Source of the DNA: Candidatus Muiribacterium halophilum
Lineage (GTDB): Bacteria > Muiribacteriota > Muiribacteriia > Muiribacteriales > Muiribacteriaceae
DNA: 64,000 nt
Direction: 5' to 3'
Assembly: GCA_023228995.1 (NCBI GenBank)
Contig: JALOAD010000014.1
Location: 4,888-68,887, forward strand
Position numbers and translations under genes: made by a program
Shown: piece by piece, positions 43,134-52,000 of the stretch
Layout of the letters: each line of letters opens with the position of its first letter
Numbering within the stretch: the first letter of the stretch is position 1
The notes under the pieces: model-generated
Databases searched by the model: none
What the model saw: the letters and a program-made list of their open reading frames with translations, nothing else
What the model was told of the DNA's origin: nothing

Positions 43134-43991
43134 ATGAATGATATTAAAGGATTTAGTAAATTATTTGGTATAAATATACCAACTGAAGAACATTTTGATT
43201 ATTATATAAAACAATATTCAAAAACAGAAAAATTTAAGAATATTTACAGATTAATTGAGTTATATGAAAATGGTGAGGAAGAGGTTGGAAATTTGTATAA
43301 TTATAGAATGAAAAAATCTAACATTATTATAGATTTTTTGAAAAACACAAAAGCTTATGAAACATTAAATAATAGTACTTTGATAGATTATCCAAATCAA
43401 AGTGGTCAATTACTTGATAATAAAATATATCTATCGATAGATATTAGATCTGCTAATTTTATAAGTCTTAAAGAATTTGATACTAAAAATGAATTAAGTG
43501 ACACATATGAATCATTTTTAGATAAATTTGATTTACCTGAAGTTTTTAAGTATTCTAAACAATTTAGACAATTTATTTTTGGTAATATTAATCCAAAAAA
43601 ACAAGGTAAAGTACAACGTGCTTTGATTGAAAATGTAATAAAAAATAATTCCCATTTGGATATCAATGTGGTATGTATCAAAAATGATGAAATTATTTAC
43701 AGTATTAAAGATTTTAATATTATTAAAGAATTAAATATAGATGAAAATATTTATAAAATAAAACTTTTCACTACTGAAATGGTTAAAGATTTCAATATAA
43801 ATACTATTTATTCTAATGTAAATTATAAGCCAATGTATAAAGAATTCAAAGGATGTAAAGGTAATTTATTTTTCATCTACTTAAAGAAATATCTTTTGAA
43901 TGAAGATATTGAAATTAGAGATTTATTTTTTAGAATGGATAAAGAGTTGGCAATGTGGTATGTAGATGGTTTGAAAATATCTTTTGAATAA
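43134..43991 (+). CDS. Unknown conserved-looking protein with SKQFRQFIFG motif
   Basis: The protein has 285 residues. The central part has YLSIDIRSANFISLKEF, an S-I-D-x-R-S-A-N-F motif that looks like a catalytic or binding core, followed by YSKQFRQFIFGNINPKKQGK. Both motifs look conserved enough to belong to a named phage or giant-virus family, but I cannot name it. The acidic Asp-x-Arg core could be enzymatic. It lies between an unknown gene and greA. Confidence 0.55.
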   Translation: MNDIKGFSKLFGINIPTEEHFDYYIKQYSKTEKFKNIYRLIELYENGEEEVGNLYNYRMKKSNIIIDFLKNTKAYETLNNSTLIDYPNQSGQLLDNKIYLSIDIRSANFISLKEFDTKNELSDTYESFLDKFDLPEVFKYSKQFRQFIFGNINPKKQGKVQRALIENVIKNNSHLDINVVCIKNDEIIYSIKDFNIIKELNIDENIYKIKLFTTEMVKDFNINTIYSNVNYKPMYKEFKGCKGNLFFIYLKKYLLNEDIEIRDLFFRMDKELAMWYVDGLKISFE

Positions 43992-44067
43992 AATATACAA
44001 CAAATTGATAAAAACACTATATAAGAAACTTATAAAAATACATACTAAAGAAAATTAAAATATAAAT

Positions 44068-44544
44068 ATGAGAAAAGTATTAACTAAAGAGGGTAAGGTT
44101 AAAATGCAAGAAGAATTGAATTTCCTTATTACAATTGAAAAAAAACGAGCTATAGAAGAATTAGCAGAATCTAAAGAAAATGGTGATTTATCAGAAAATA
44201 CCCAATACTTAAATGCTAAAGAAGAATGTAAAAGAATACAAACTAAAATTGAAGAATTGGAAAATATATTGAGAAATTCTGTGGTGATTGATGCATCTAC
44301 TATCAAAACTGATAAAGTTTCTATATTAACTAGTATTAAAGTTATTAATAAAACTCTTAATAAAGAAATGATATTTCATATTGTCCCAGATAATGAAATA
44401 GATCCTAAATCTATGAAAATATCTACTACAAGTCCTATTGCTTCTGGCTTACTTGGTAAAGTAAAAGGTGACTTATGTGAAGTTGTAACACCTGGTGGTA
44501 AAATGACTTTCGAGATTTTGGACATTAAAACATATGAAAGTTAG
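44068..44544 (+). CDS. greA: GreA-type transcription elongation factor
   Basis: The protein has 158 residues, the usual GreA length. The N-terminal coiled coil carries the acidic tip GDLSEN at 39-44 (with AESKENGDLSENTQYLNAKE around it), which reaches the RNA polymerase active site to stimulate cleavage of backtracked RNA. The C-terminal FKBP-like domain is present (SPIASGLLGKVKGD, TPGGKMTFEILDI). Phage-encoded GreA is uncommon. It could keep host polymerase processive on very AT-rich phage genes. Both key Asp and Glu at the tip are kept. Confidence 0.9.
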   Translation: MRKVLTKEGKVKMQEELNFLITIEKKRAIEELAESKENGDLSENTQYLNAKEECKRIQTKIEELENILRNSVVIDASTIKTDKVSILTSIKVINKTLNKEMIFHIVPDNEIDPKSMKISTTSPIASGLLGKVKGDLCEVVTPGGKMTFEILDIKTYES

Positions 44545-44635
44545 TAATTATAAAAAATTATTAAAATATAGTAGATTAATTAATGATGATTCATACAAAA
44601 CAAAAGAATATTTAGGAAATAAAGAATCAAACTAA
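44534..44635 (+). CDS. Possible small ORF overlapping greA
   Basis: The frame has 33 codons, MKVSNYKKLLKYSRLINDDS onward, overlapping the end of greA by 11 bases and filling most of the gap before the Nudix gene. Lys/Tyr-rich, no family. Weak evidence. Confidence 0.25.
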   Translation: MKVSNYKKLLKYSRLINDDSYKTKEYLGNKESN

Positions 44636-44639
44636 TTAA

Positions 44640-44657
44640 TTTAATATATAATAAAAA
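44640..44657 (+). promoter_or_regulatory. Candidate promoter box for the Nudix gene
   Basis: TTTAATATATAATAAAAA, 13 bases before the ATG at 44671. Confidence 0.5.
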
Positions 44658-44670
44658 TAGTAAAGTATAT

Positions 44671-45240
44671 ATGAAAAAATTCAGTAAAATGAAACCAAAA
44701 AAAGAAAGAGTTAAAAAAGATGATGTGATATTTAGTAATGATTGTATACAATTAATTAAATATGAAGATTGGACTTTAATTAATGATAATGATATAGTTA
44801 TATGTATTCCATATTTAATTGAAACTAATCAAATTATACTTCGTAATGAATATATACCAACTTATAAATATGTTGATGGTCAAGAATATCATGTTACTTT
44901 AGTAGGTGGTTGTATTGAAGATAATGAAACACCAGAAGAAGCAATTGTACGTGAATTAAAAGAAGAGGCAGGTATTGTATTAAATGATAATTATAAAGTT
45001 GAATTGTTAAAACCTCTTTATATATCAAAGGGTTCTATCAATAAATTCTATCCATGTATAATTCCAATTAATGAAAGAGAATATGAGGAAATTATACCAC
45101 CAACTGATGGATCAATAGTAGAGAAAAAAAGCAAATCCGTTAAAGTTAATGTTAAATATATAGATAGTATAAATGCTTCAGACTTAATCACAGAATATAT
45201 GTTAGGTAAAATGAAAGAATATTTGAATAATACATTATAA
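44671..45240 (+). CDS. Nudix hydrolase
   Basis: The protein has 189 residues. The Nudix box is complete at 80-102: G80, then E86, R94-E95, E98-E99, G101, in the G-x5-E-x7-R-E-U-x-E-E-x-G-U arrangement. Members hydrolyse nucleoside diphosphates linked to another moiety (such as ADP-ribose, NAD(H), capped RNA or oxidised nucleotides). An ADP-ribose or NAD role would fit a phage carrying several ARTs but is inference. The N-terminus MKKFSKMKPKKE is a weak match to the packaging signature. Confidence 0.85.
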   Translation: MKKFSKMKPKKERVKKDDVIFSNDCIQLIKYEDWTLINDNDIVICIPYLIETNQIILRNEYIPTYKYVDGQEYHVTLVGGCIEDNETPEEAIVRELKEEAGIVLNDNYKVELLKPLYISKGSINKFYPCIIPINEREYEEIIPPTDGSIVEKKSKSVKVNVKYIDSINASDLITEYMLGKMKEYLNNTL

Positions 45241-45268
45241 AAAAAGCCACTAATTAGTGGCTTTTTTA
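45237..45268. terminator. Bidirectional terminator
   Basis: AAAAAGCCACTAATTAGTGG followed by CTTTTTT, a near-perfect inverted repeat between convergent genes ending at 45240 (+) and 45250 (-). Confidence 0.85.
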
Positions 45269-46473
45269 TTTATATAATCTGTTATTTTTTCATTTAATTC
45301 ATCTTCATCTACATAACTTTCAATATCAGTTATTTTATTTATAGTTATTTGTTCATCAGATAGTTGAATTTCCATTATTTCTCTGATATCTAAATTTTTT
45401 AAATCTAAATATACTCTAATATTATCTAAATATATATTATCAAAATAAAATCTATAGTACTTGATATTATTTTTTTCTATTATTTCATGTTTTGGTAAAT
45501 GTTTTATTCCTTCATTAAGTTTTTGCATATATTCATTATATAGATCATCTACATATTTATCTCTGGTTATATCTCCAATTAATTTTTTTATATCATTAAG
45601 AATGGGAACATTAAGATTCTCTAAAATATTAAAAACTAAATCAAAATTATAATAATTTAATATAATATAATCAATCAAATCATCATCACCTAATTGATTA
45701 TCTATTTTATAATCTTCATCTGTTATTTCAGTATTTATGATATTGATAAAATTACCTACCCCATTATATGAATCAATGATATATTGTAAAATAGTTTCTA
45801 AAGTGTGATATGATAACATAGACCTAAAATCACTTACATTTGGCTCAAAATCATTAAAATGCATACAATCTTTTAATAATTCCATTTTACCAGATTTGCT
45901 AAAATATTTATTTTGATCTGTTATTATATAATTGAATTCATAATATTCAATATCAATATATGGTGTTTTAAGAGACCAATTATAATAATCTGCTAATTGT
46001 TTATAAGTTATGTTTACTGGTTTATCCTCTACTAATAACATTGTTATACCTTCTTCCATGATTTTATTTTTATATGTTATTAAACCATTATTAAATCCAA
46101 TATTATTGAGATCATAGGTATCGTATACATATCCATCTAAAACTACTTTTAGTTTAAGATGTTTAGTTATTAATCTTATAGAATCCGTAAATTCAGAAGT
46201 GAGATCTAATTTTGATCTTTTACTTGGTTTTATGATAATTTTATAACCAAGTATATTATTTCCTAATTTTAATATATCAGTTGATTTATATGAATTGCCT
46301 TTTGTTTTTACATAATCTTCTATAAATGTATAATCAATGTTTATATTATATTTATTATCATAAAAATCTAAGAAATAATTCTCAATTTCTTCGATTTCAC
46401 TAAATTTATATAGTTCTTTTATATCAAAATTATTATTTTCATTTATAAAACTTAAAAATTTTTTTATTTTCAT
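45250..46473 (-). CDS. Unknown protein with capsid-targeting-like N-terminus, paralog A
   Basis: The protein has 407 residues, starting MKIKKFLSFINENN (I-N-E site). It has acidic and Ile/Tyr/Asn-rich composition, a domain with ILGYKIIIKPSKRSKLDLTSEF in the first third, and a C-terminal KNNIKYYRFYFDNIYLDNIR followed by a Leu-rich tail. The same order is recognisable in the upstream gene (ILIIANDKNKKDLTNEF, KIYYRFLYSN), so the two are diverged duplicates. Function unknown. It starts by a 4-base overlap with paralog B. Confidence 0.6.
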   Translation of the reverse strand: MKIKKFLSFINENNNFDIKELYKFSEIEEIENYFLDFYDNKYNINIDYTFIEDYVKTKGNSYKSTDILKLGNNILGYKIIIKPSKRSKLDLTSEFTDSIRLITKHLKLKVVLDGYVYDTYDLNNIGFNNGLITYKNKIMEEGITMLLVEDKPVNITYKQLADYYNWSLKTPYIDIEYYEFNYIITDQNKYFSKSGKMELLKDCMHFNDFEPNVSDFRSMLSYHTLETILQYIIDSYNGVGNFINIINTEITDEDYKIDNQLGDDDLIDYIILNYYNFDLVFNILENLNVPILNDIKKLIGDITRDKYVDDLYNEYMQKLNEGIKHLPKHEIIEKNNIKYYRFYFDNIYLDNIRVYLDLKNLDIREIMEIQLSDEQITINKITDIESYVDEDELNEKITDYINKKATN

Positions 46474-47714
46474 TTTAATATTGATTCTATTTCATTATTT
46501 ATATCTTCTTTACTTGGTGATGGATAGATATCTCCTATATAATCAAGTTTACAACCACTACATGAATCATTTATAAAATTAATAAAAATACTTTCTATAC
46601 TATCACCTATTATATTATCCAATTTTAAATCTACTATCCAATCATTTGAATATAAAAAACGATAATATATTTTATCATTTTTTTCAATTTTAGTATAATC
46701 TTCAGATATATATTTTTTAATTGATTTTTCAAAATTAGATTCTATAGCATCATAATATGATGATACTATGTCATCATTGTATAAAATCCTTAATGTTTGT
46801 TTAATTTCTATTACAATATCACAATCTTCAAATAATTTAATAAAATTTTCAGGATCATTTTTCATAATATAATCAATTGGATCTCCCTCTATATCATATT
46901 CTTCTAATAATTGATTAAATTCATCTTCACCTAATTCTTTTTGTATTTTTTCATATATTAATCTAATATTAGAGTCATTTATGTTATATTCAATATCAGA
47001 TTCTAAATCTTCTACATTATATTCATAATCTATATCATCCCATAATTCATTATATCCATCTTCAGTATCTAAAAATTTTTTATAATAATCATTATTACCA
47101 AGTAAATTAGATGCTAAATCAACCCTTTCTATATCACAATACATTTTATTGTCAATAATCTGAACATTTGTCCATTCATAAAATTCAATAAAATCCTCAA
47201 TTGATATTTGAAATGGCTCTTTTTCTGATATAATTAAACTTATATCATTTAACTCCTTACCATTAATATAGAATTTATCTTTAATTTTAATGTCTTTGAT
47301 ATCTTCAAAATTCAAACTATTATAATTCCAATAACTATTGTTACTAATTGATATGTTTAATCCAGCATTTTCTATTATCGAATTACAAATAAAATTAAAT
47401 TCATTTGTTAAATCCTTTTTATTTTTATCATTTGCAATTATTAATATCTTATATGCTAAATGTACATTTTCCCCACCATATAATAATATATTTGTAAAAG
47501 ATGTTTTTTTTATTTTTCTAATATAAGAATCATCCCAATATTTATCTGGAAAAGATAATCCTCTATCTTCTAATGTGACTTTATATCCATTATCAATTAG
47601 ATCTATAAAAGCATCATAAAAAACAGCATCACTTTGATATTTATGTTGTTTTAGAAAATCTAATTCTTCTATAATATTTTCATTAATAAAATCTAAATAC
47701 TTTTTTAATTTCAT
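46470..47714 (-). CDS. Unknown protein with capsid-targeting-like N-terminus, paralog B
   Basis: The protein has 414 residues, starting MKLKKYLDFINENI. It shares N-terminal signature, length and domain order with paralog A but is strongly diverged. It has a markedly acidic middle (DGYNELWDDIDYEYNVEDLE, SDIEYNINDSN) and a late NDSCSGCKLDYIGDI with a C-S-G-C pair. A promoter-like TATATATATA lies upstream. No fold recognised. Confidence 0.6.
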   Translation of the reverse strand: MKLKKYLDFINENIIEELDFLKQHKYQSDAVFYDAFIDLIDNGYKVTLEDRGLSFPDKYWDDSYIRKIKKTSFTNILLYGGENVHLAYKILIIANDKNKKDLTNEFNFICNSIIENAGLNISISNNSYWNYNSLNFEDIKDIKIKDKFYINGKELNDISLIISEKEPFQISIEDFIEFYEWTNVQIIDNKMYCDIERVDLASNLLGNNDYYKKFLDTEDGYNELWDDIDYEYNVEDLESDIEYNINDSNIRLIYEKIQKELGEDEFNQLLEEYDIEGDPIDYIMKNDPENFIKLFEDCDIVIEIKQTLRILYNDDIVSSYYDAIESNFEKSIKKYISEDYTKIEKNDKIYYRFLYSNDWIVDLKLDNIIGDSIESIFINFINDSCSGCKLDYIGDIYPSPSKEDINNEIESILK

Positions 47715-47738
47715 ATGTTTTTTGTTTGTATATATATA

Positions 47739-47770
47739 TAAAAAGAAAATCTAAAAATATTTTCTTTTTT
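47739..47770 (-). terminator. Terminator between small gene and paralog B
   Basis: AAAAAGAAAAT, loop, ATTTTCTTTTT. On the minus strand it follows the stop of the gene at 47769 and precedes the promoter of paralog B. Confidence 0.6.
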
Positions 47771-47981
47771 ATCGATAAAAATCTATAATACTATTTGTAT
47801 TTATTATTTCATCTGGTGCATTTTTAATAATTGAATGTTCATTATTATGTGATATTAAATAAGACTTTTTATTTATTTTTTCTTTAATAACAACTGGTGT
47901 TATTTTATTATTATACCAATATTCAATTAAAACTATATCACCCTCTTTATAATAAGATTTATATTCTACTATGTATTTCAT
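47769..47981 (-). CDS. Small protein with capsid-targeting-like N-terminus
   Basis: The protein has 70 residues, starting MKYIVEYKSYYKEGD. The rest is a small beta barrel-like pattern (DIVLIEYWYNNKITPVVIKE, KSYLISHNNEHSII), like an SH3-type or KOW-type module. A TTTTAATATATA box ends four bases before the ATG. Confidence 0.55.
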   Translation of the reverse strand: MKYIVEYKSYYKEGDIVLIEYWYNNKITPVVIKEKINKKSYLISHNNEHSIIKNAPDEIINTNSIIDFYR

Positions 47982-48004
47982 ATCATATATATTAAAATAT
48001 TTTA

Positions 48005-48769
48005 TTATTTTTTATATCGTTTCATAATTTCTATTAAGAATGGATCACGAACAATATCATCTTCAGTGAACTCAATAAAGCCTATACCTTCTATATTTTG
48101 TAATCTATCCCATGCATCTTCTAACCCACATTTTTCATCTTTATATAATTTTATATCTATTTGGTCAGTATCTCCTAATATTACTATTTTTGTGTTTTCA
48201 GATATTCTGGATATAAAAGTTTTCATTTCTGTTACTGTACTATTTTGACATTCATCAAATATACAAAATGATCCAACTGGTTTCCCATTTTCATCCCATT
48301 TCCCAAATGTTGAACCTCTAAGAAAGTTTAATACTGTATCTTTTATAATATTTCTTTCTTTAAGTAATTTAGACATAGCATTACCTACTAATTTGGTTAT
48401 GTTATCATAAAAGTGTGTGTAGTGGAAAAAGATTTTTTCATTTAACTCTCCAGGTAAAGTACCTATTTTATTATTACTAACCTCTACATATGTTTTTGTT
48501 AAAATTATACTATCTATGTTTATCTTAGGATCTTTAACACATTCTAAACCAGCCATTAGTGCAATCATTGTTTTACCTGTACCAGCACAACCCTTAACAA
48601 TAGTAATTCTATTAGCCATTATAGTATCGTACATTTCCCTTTGTTTTTTGTTTTTGAATTTGCAATTTATCTTAAAATGAGGGACAATATAAGATTCATC
48701 ATTTTTTTTGGGTTTCTTTGAATCTGGTTTATCATAAGATTCTTCTACATTAGACTTTTTTTTCGCCAT
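48005..48769 (-). CDS. phoH: PhoH-like ATPase
   Basis: The protein has 254 residues. Walker A GCAGTGKT is at 60-67, Walker B FCIFDECQN with D172-E173, then VILGDTDQIDIK and the C-terminal VRDPFLIEIMKRY. This matches the P-loop PhoH family, common in large phages; its role in phage infection is not settled (RNA helicase/ATPase activity is suspected). A charged Lys-rich N-terminal tail of about 25 residues precedes the domain. It has its own minus-strand promoter box. Confidence 0.9.
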   Translation of the reverse strand: MAKKKSNVEESYDKPDSKKPKKNDESYIVPHFKINCKFKNKKQREMYDTIMANRITIVKGCAGTGKTMIALMAGLECVKDPKINIDSIILTKTYVEVSNNKIGTLPGELNEKIFFHYTHFYDNITKLVGNAMSKLLKERNIIKDTVLNFLRGSTFGKWDENGKPVGSFCIFDECQNSTVTEMKTFISRISENTKIVILGDTDQIDIKLYKDEKCGLEDAWDRLQNIEGIGFIEFTEDDIVRDPFLIEIMKRYKK

Positions 48770-48780
48770 ACATTTTTTAT

Positions 48781-48796
48781 TTTTATATATTAAAAA
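48781..48796 (-). promoter_or_regulatory. Candidate promoter box for phoH
   Basis: Minus-strand TTTTTAATATATAAAA, 11 bases before the phoH ATG at 48769. Confidence 0.5.
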
Positions 48797-48831
48797 TGCT
48801 GTTTGTTATTGGATATAAATAAAGCAATGAG

Positions 48832-48852
48832 TTTTTTAATATATAATAAAAA
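48832..48852 (+). promoter_or_regulatory. Candidate promoter box for the tail gene cluster
   Basis: TTTTTTAATATATAATAAAA, 13 bases before the GTG start at 48865. It would drive the plus-strand structural genes. Confidence 0.5.
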
Positions 48853-48864
48853 AGATTAATATAA

Positions 48865-49080
48865 GTGAAAAACGAAAATGATTTAATATATGATTTGATT
48901 TTTTCCACTAAAACAGAATATAATATTGATATATCAGAATATATATCAGATATTTATGATTATGAAACTTTTATTAAAAAAATGAAAGTAATAATGAAAA
49001 GAGCTAAAGTCAAACTATTTTCAGAAGAAGTAAAACTTAGTAGCAGATCTGTTATTTGGGTTATAAAAGTAAAAAAATAA
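48865..49080 (+). CDS. Small unknown protein before the giant tail gene
   Basis: The protein has 71 residues with a GTG start placed 13 bases after a promoter box. It is helix-rich (SEYISDIYDYETFIKKMKVI) and ends in a short beta strand (RSVIWVIKVKK). It is 3 bases from the next ATG, so co-translated with the giant protein; it could be a chaperone or small tail component. Confidence 0.5.
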   Translation: MKNENDLIYDLIFSTKTEYNIDISEYISDIYDYETFIKKMKVIMKRAKVKLFSEEVKLSSRSVIWVIKVKK

Positions 49081-49083
49081 AAT

Positions 49084-52000
49084 ATGTGGGAATATAATAA
49101 TGATAGTAAGAAGTGGTATTCAATCACTGATTCAATTTCTAAGGTGGATTTTGATTATTTGAAAGAAGAATTGAGTTTAACTCGTTTTTACTCAAGATGT
49201 TTAAGTGGTTCAACTTATACATTACAACAAGATTTAAGTGATATATATACAACTTCTTATATACCAAGAAATTGGTATATAAGTTTAGAAGGTTCTGTAT
49301 ATACTGATACCTCATTACCATTAGAATATGCAAATCCTATAACTAATGTAACATTATCTGATTATAATAAATTCATATCTGAATATGGATTAACAATGAA
49401 AAATCTATTCACTCCTTCTCGTTTGATAAAAGATACTAATAATTATAAATATGTAGATGTGGCAACAACTGGTGTTATTAACATCTCACTTATTGGTAAA
49501 GATTATTATATTGATGGAGTGAGATTATTAAATGGGCATAGAATATTAGTTAAGGACCAAACCACTAATGTTGTATTATTAAACACAACTGATCCAAATA
49601 CTTATTTTACATCAAAATATGAAATTATAGAAAATTTAGGAGGAACTATTGAATATCAATACTATAATAATACTAATGGTATTTATGTATATAATGATGG
49701 TGTTTTAATAAGAGATGTTGATTTAGATTTATATGATAACACAATACAATATAGTGTTAACGTTAAATTAGGTGAAGTTAATATAGGTAAACAATTTCAT
49801 TTATCAAGATTGCTTAATGGTTATTATCCTACTATAGATAAAGATCCTATTGAGTTTAAGGAAAATAAAAATTGGATACTTCGTAATGCTATAGATTATA
49901 ATAACTTATATGAAATAAATTATTATGATATAATAAAAAATCCAATAGAAACTTGTATCTTAGATGGGTTTACTTATAGTATACCTGAAAGAATAATTAG
50001 TATAGGAGAATTTGGAGTTATTTTGAATACACAAGAAGGTGTATCAAATATTATTAATAATAAATATCATGTTAATTTAAGGTCAATTACACAAACCTCT
50101 AATTATTATTGGGTTTGTGGTGATGATGGTATATTATTGAAAATACGAAAATATGATTTTAATATTGAAAAAATAAGTATTGATACCACATATAAATTAA
50201 AAAGCATTTCTTTTATTGATAATCTCAATGGGGTCGTAGTTGGTGAATTGAATACTATATTTACTACAAAGGATGGTGGTGAAACTTGGCATAAAGTACA
50301 ATTTGAAGCTTTTAACTTATATAATTATAATTCAGTTATTTATGATAATAACACATTTTATGTTGGTGGTGATAATGGAGTATTTATTAGTTTTAATAAA
50401 ATATCAAATGGATGGAAACCATATAAAAGAAGAATTGCTAAAATTAATCATGAAGAATATCTATTAGTAGATGATATTAATAATTTACATAAGGTTAATG
50501 ATTTAATTTATATTACTACAGACGAAGGAAATATCATAATATATGATATAAACAATCACTATAATTTACCTACTGATTTTGTTTATATGAATTTTAATAC
50601 TAATTATAATGATATTAGAAAGATTATCAATAAAGGAGATATATTTTATTTTATAGGTGAAAATATATATAGCTTTGATATAAATAATTATACAAATACT
50701 GATATTACTACTAATGTTATAAATGGACAAATAGCAGATTTGGAGTATTCTTTATATGTAAATAGTTTATTTAATTATGATGATACTAATCTACTTATAT
50801 GTGGAAATAATTCATTATTGGGTATTAATGATTATATAACAGATTTTATAACTTTTGATTCTACATTTGAAGATAGATTAAAACCTAAAATGTTAATATT
50901 AGATTATGATATTGCAAGCAAATTAAATTTCTTTGATGATTTTGGGAATTATAGATTGCCAATTAATGTAACTTTTAGTTCTACTGATAATCTATCAATT
51001 ACAGATATAGTAGATCAAAAAAGTTGGCTTACATATTATAAAGATTCTATAAAAACTTTTGAATATTGTAGTACAACTCCATTAAACCCTGAAATATTAT
51101 TTTCTACTACTTTTGAAAAATCTAGTATAAATACTACTGAAAATATATTAAGCAATTATATTTCAAATAGTTATGATGATATTAAATTATTAATGCCTAC
51201 AACACAAAGTAGATATGATTCAACTGGTTTATCTTCTATTACAAATCCAAATTCAACTTATAAAATACTTTTGTATGATTATTTATTAATCTATAAAGTA
51301 TCAAGTAATTATCCAGTATCTATTGGAGATGTTATGAGAATTGAGAGTGATATAATTGATACTAATCTTATTGTCAATAAAATAGTTGAATTTGGATCTA
51401 TTAAATATTTATATATGTATAGTGAATTTAATGAAAATATTAATACTGATTTGAAAATTGGGTTAAATATAACCAATTTAAATAAATATTTATCTAATAC
51501 AGAATTAGTAAATAAATTTAATAAACATTATATATCAAATGGTTATAATTTAGATTATGATAATATATTTACTATATCCTCTGTATTTAATACTAATACT
51601 GCTTATTATAATTTACAAATTAATGTTATTACAGATTCGAATAATAAATTAATGCAATATAAAGATAGTTTCCTCAATTTTGGATATTCCCCAACTTATA
51701 ATATTAAGGATTATCTAATGAATATTAATACAAATTTAGATAAGGAATATTTAGTAATGCCAATTTATAGAAATATGACATTAGGTGCTTTAAGTACTAC
51801 TTCAATTTACAAAGAATCTAATAAATTGTTATTTGGGACAGATTTGAAATTAGAATATGATACTATATTTATTAATACTTTTGTAGATATTATAATTAAT
51901 GGTGTAACTACTAATAAATTATTAGTTATGAAAAAATATTATGACACAATTACAGATTCTTATATAATTGAGTTTCATAAAAAAATAGAGGGAAGTAATA

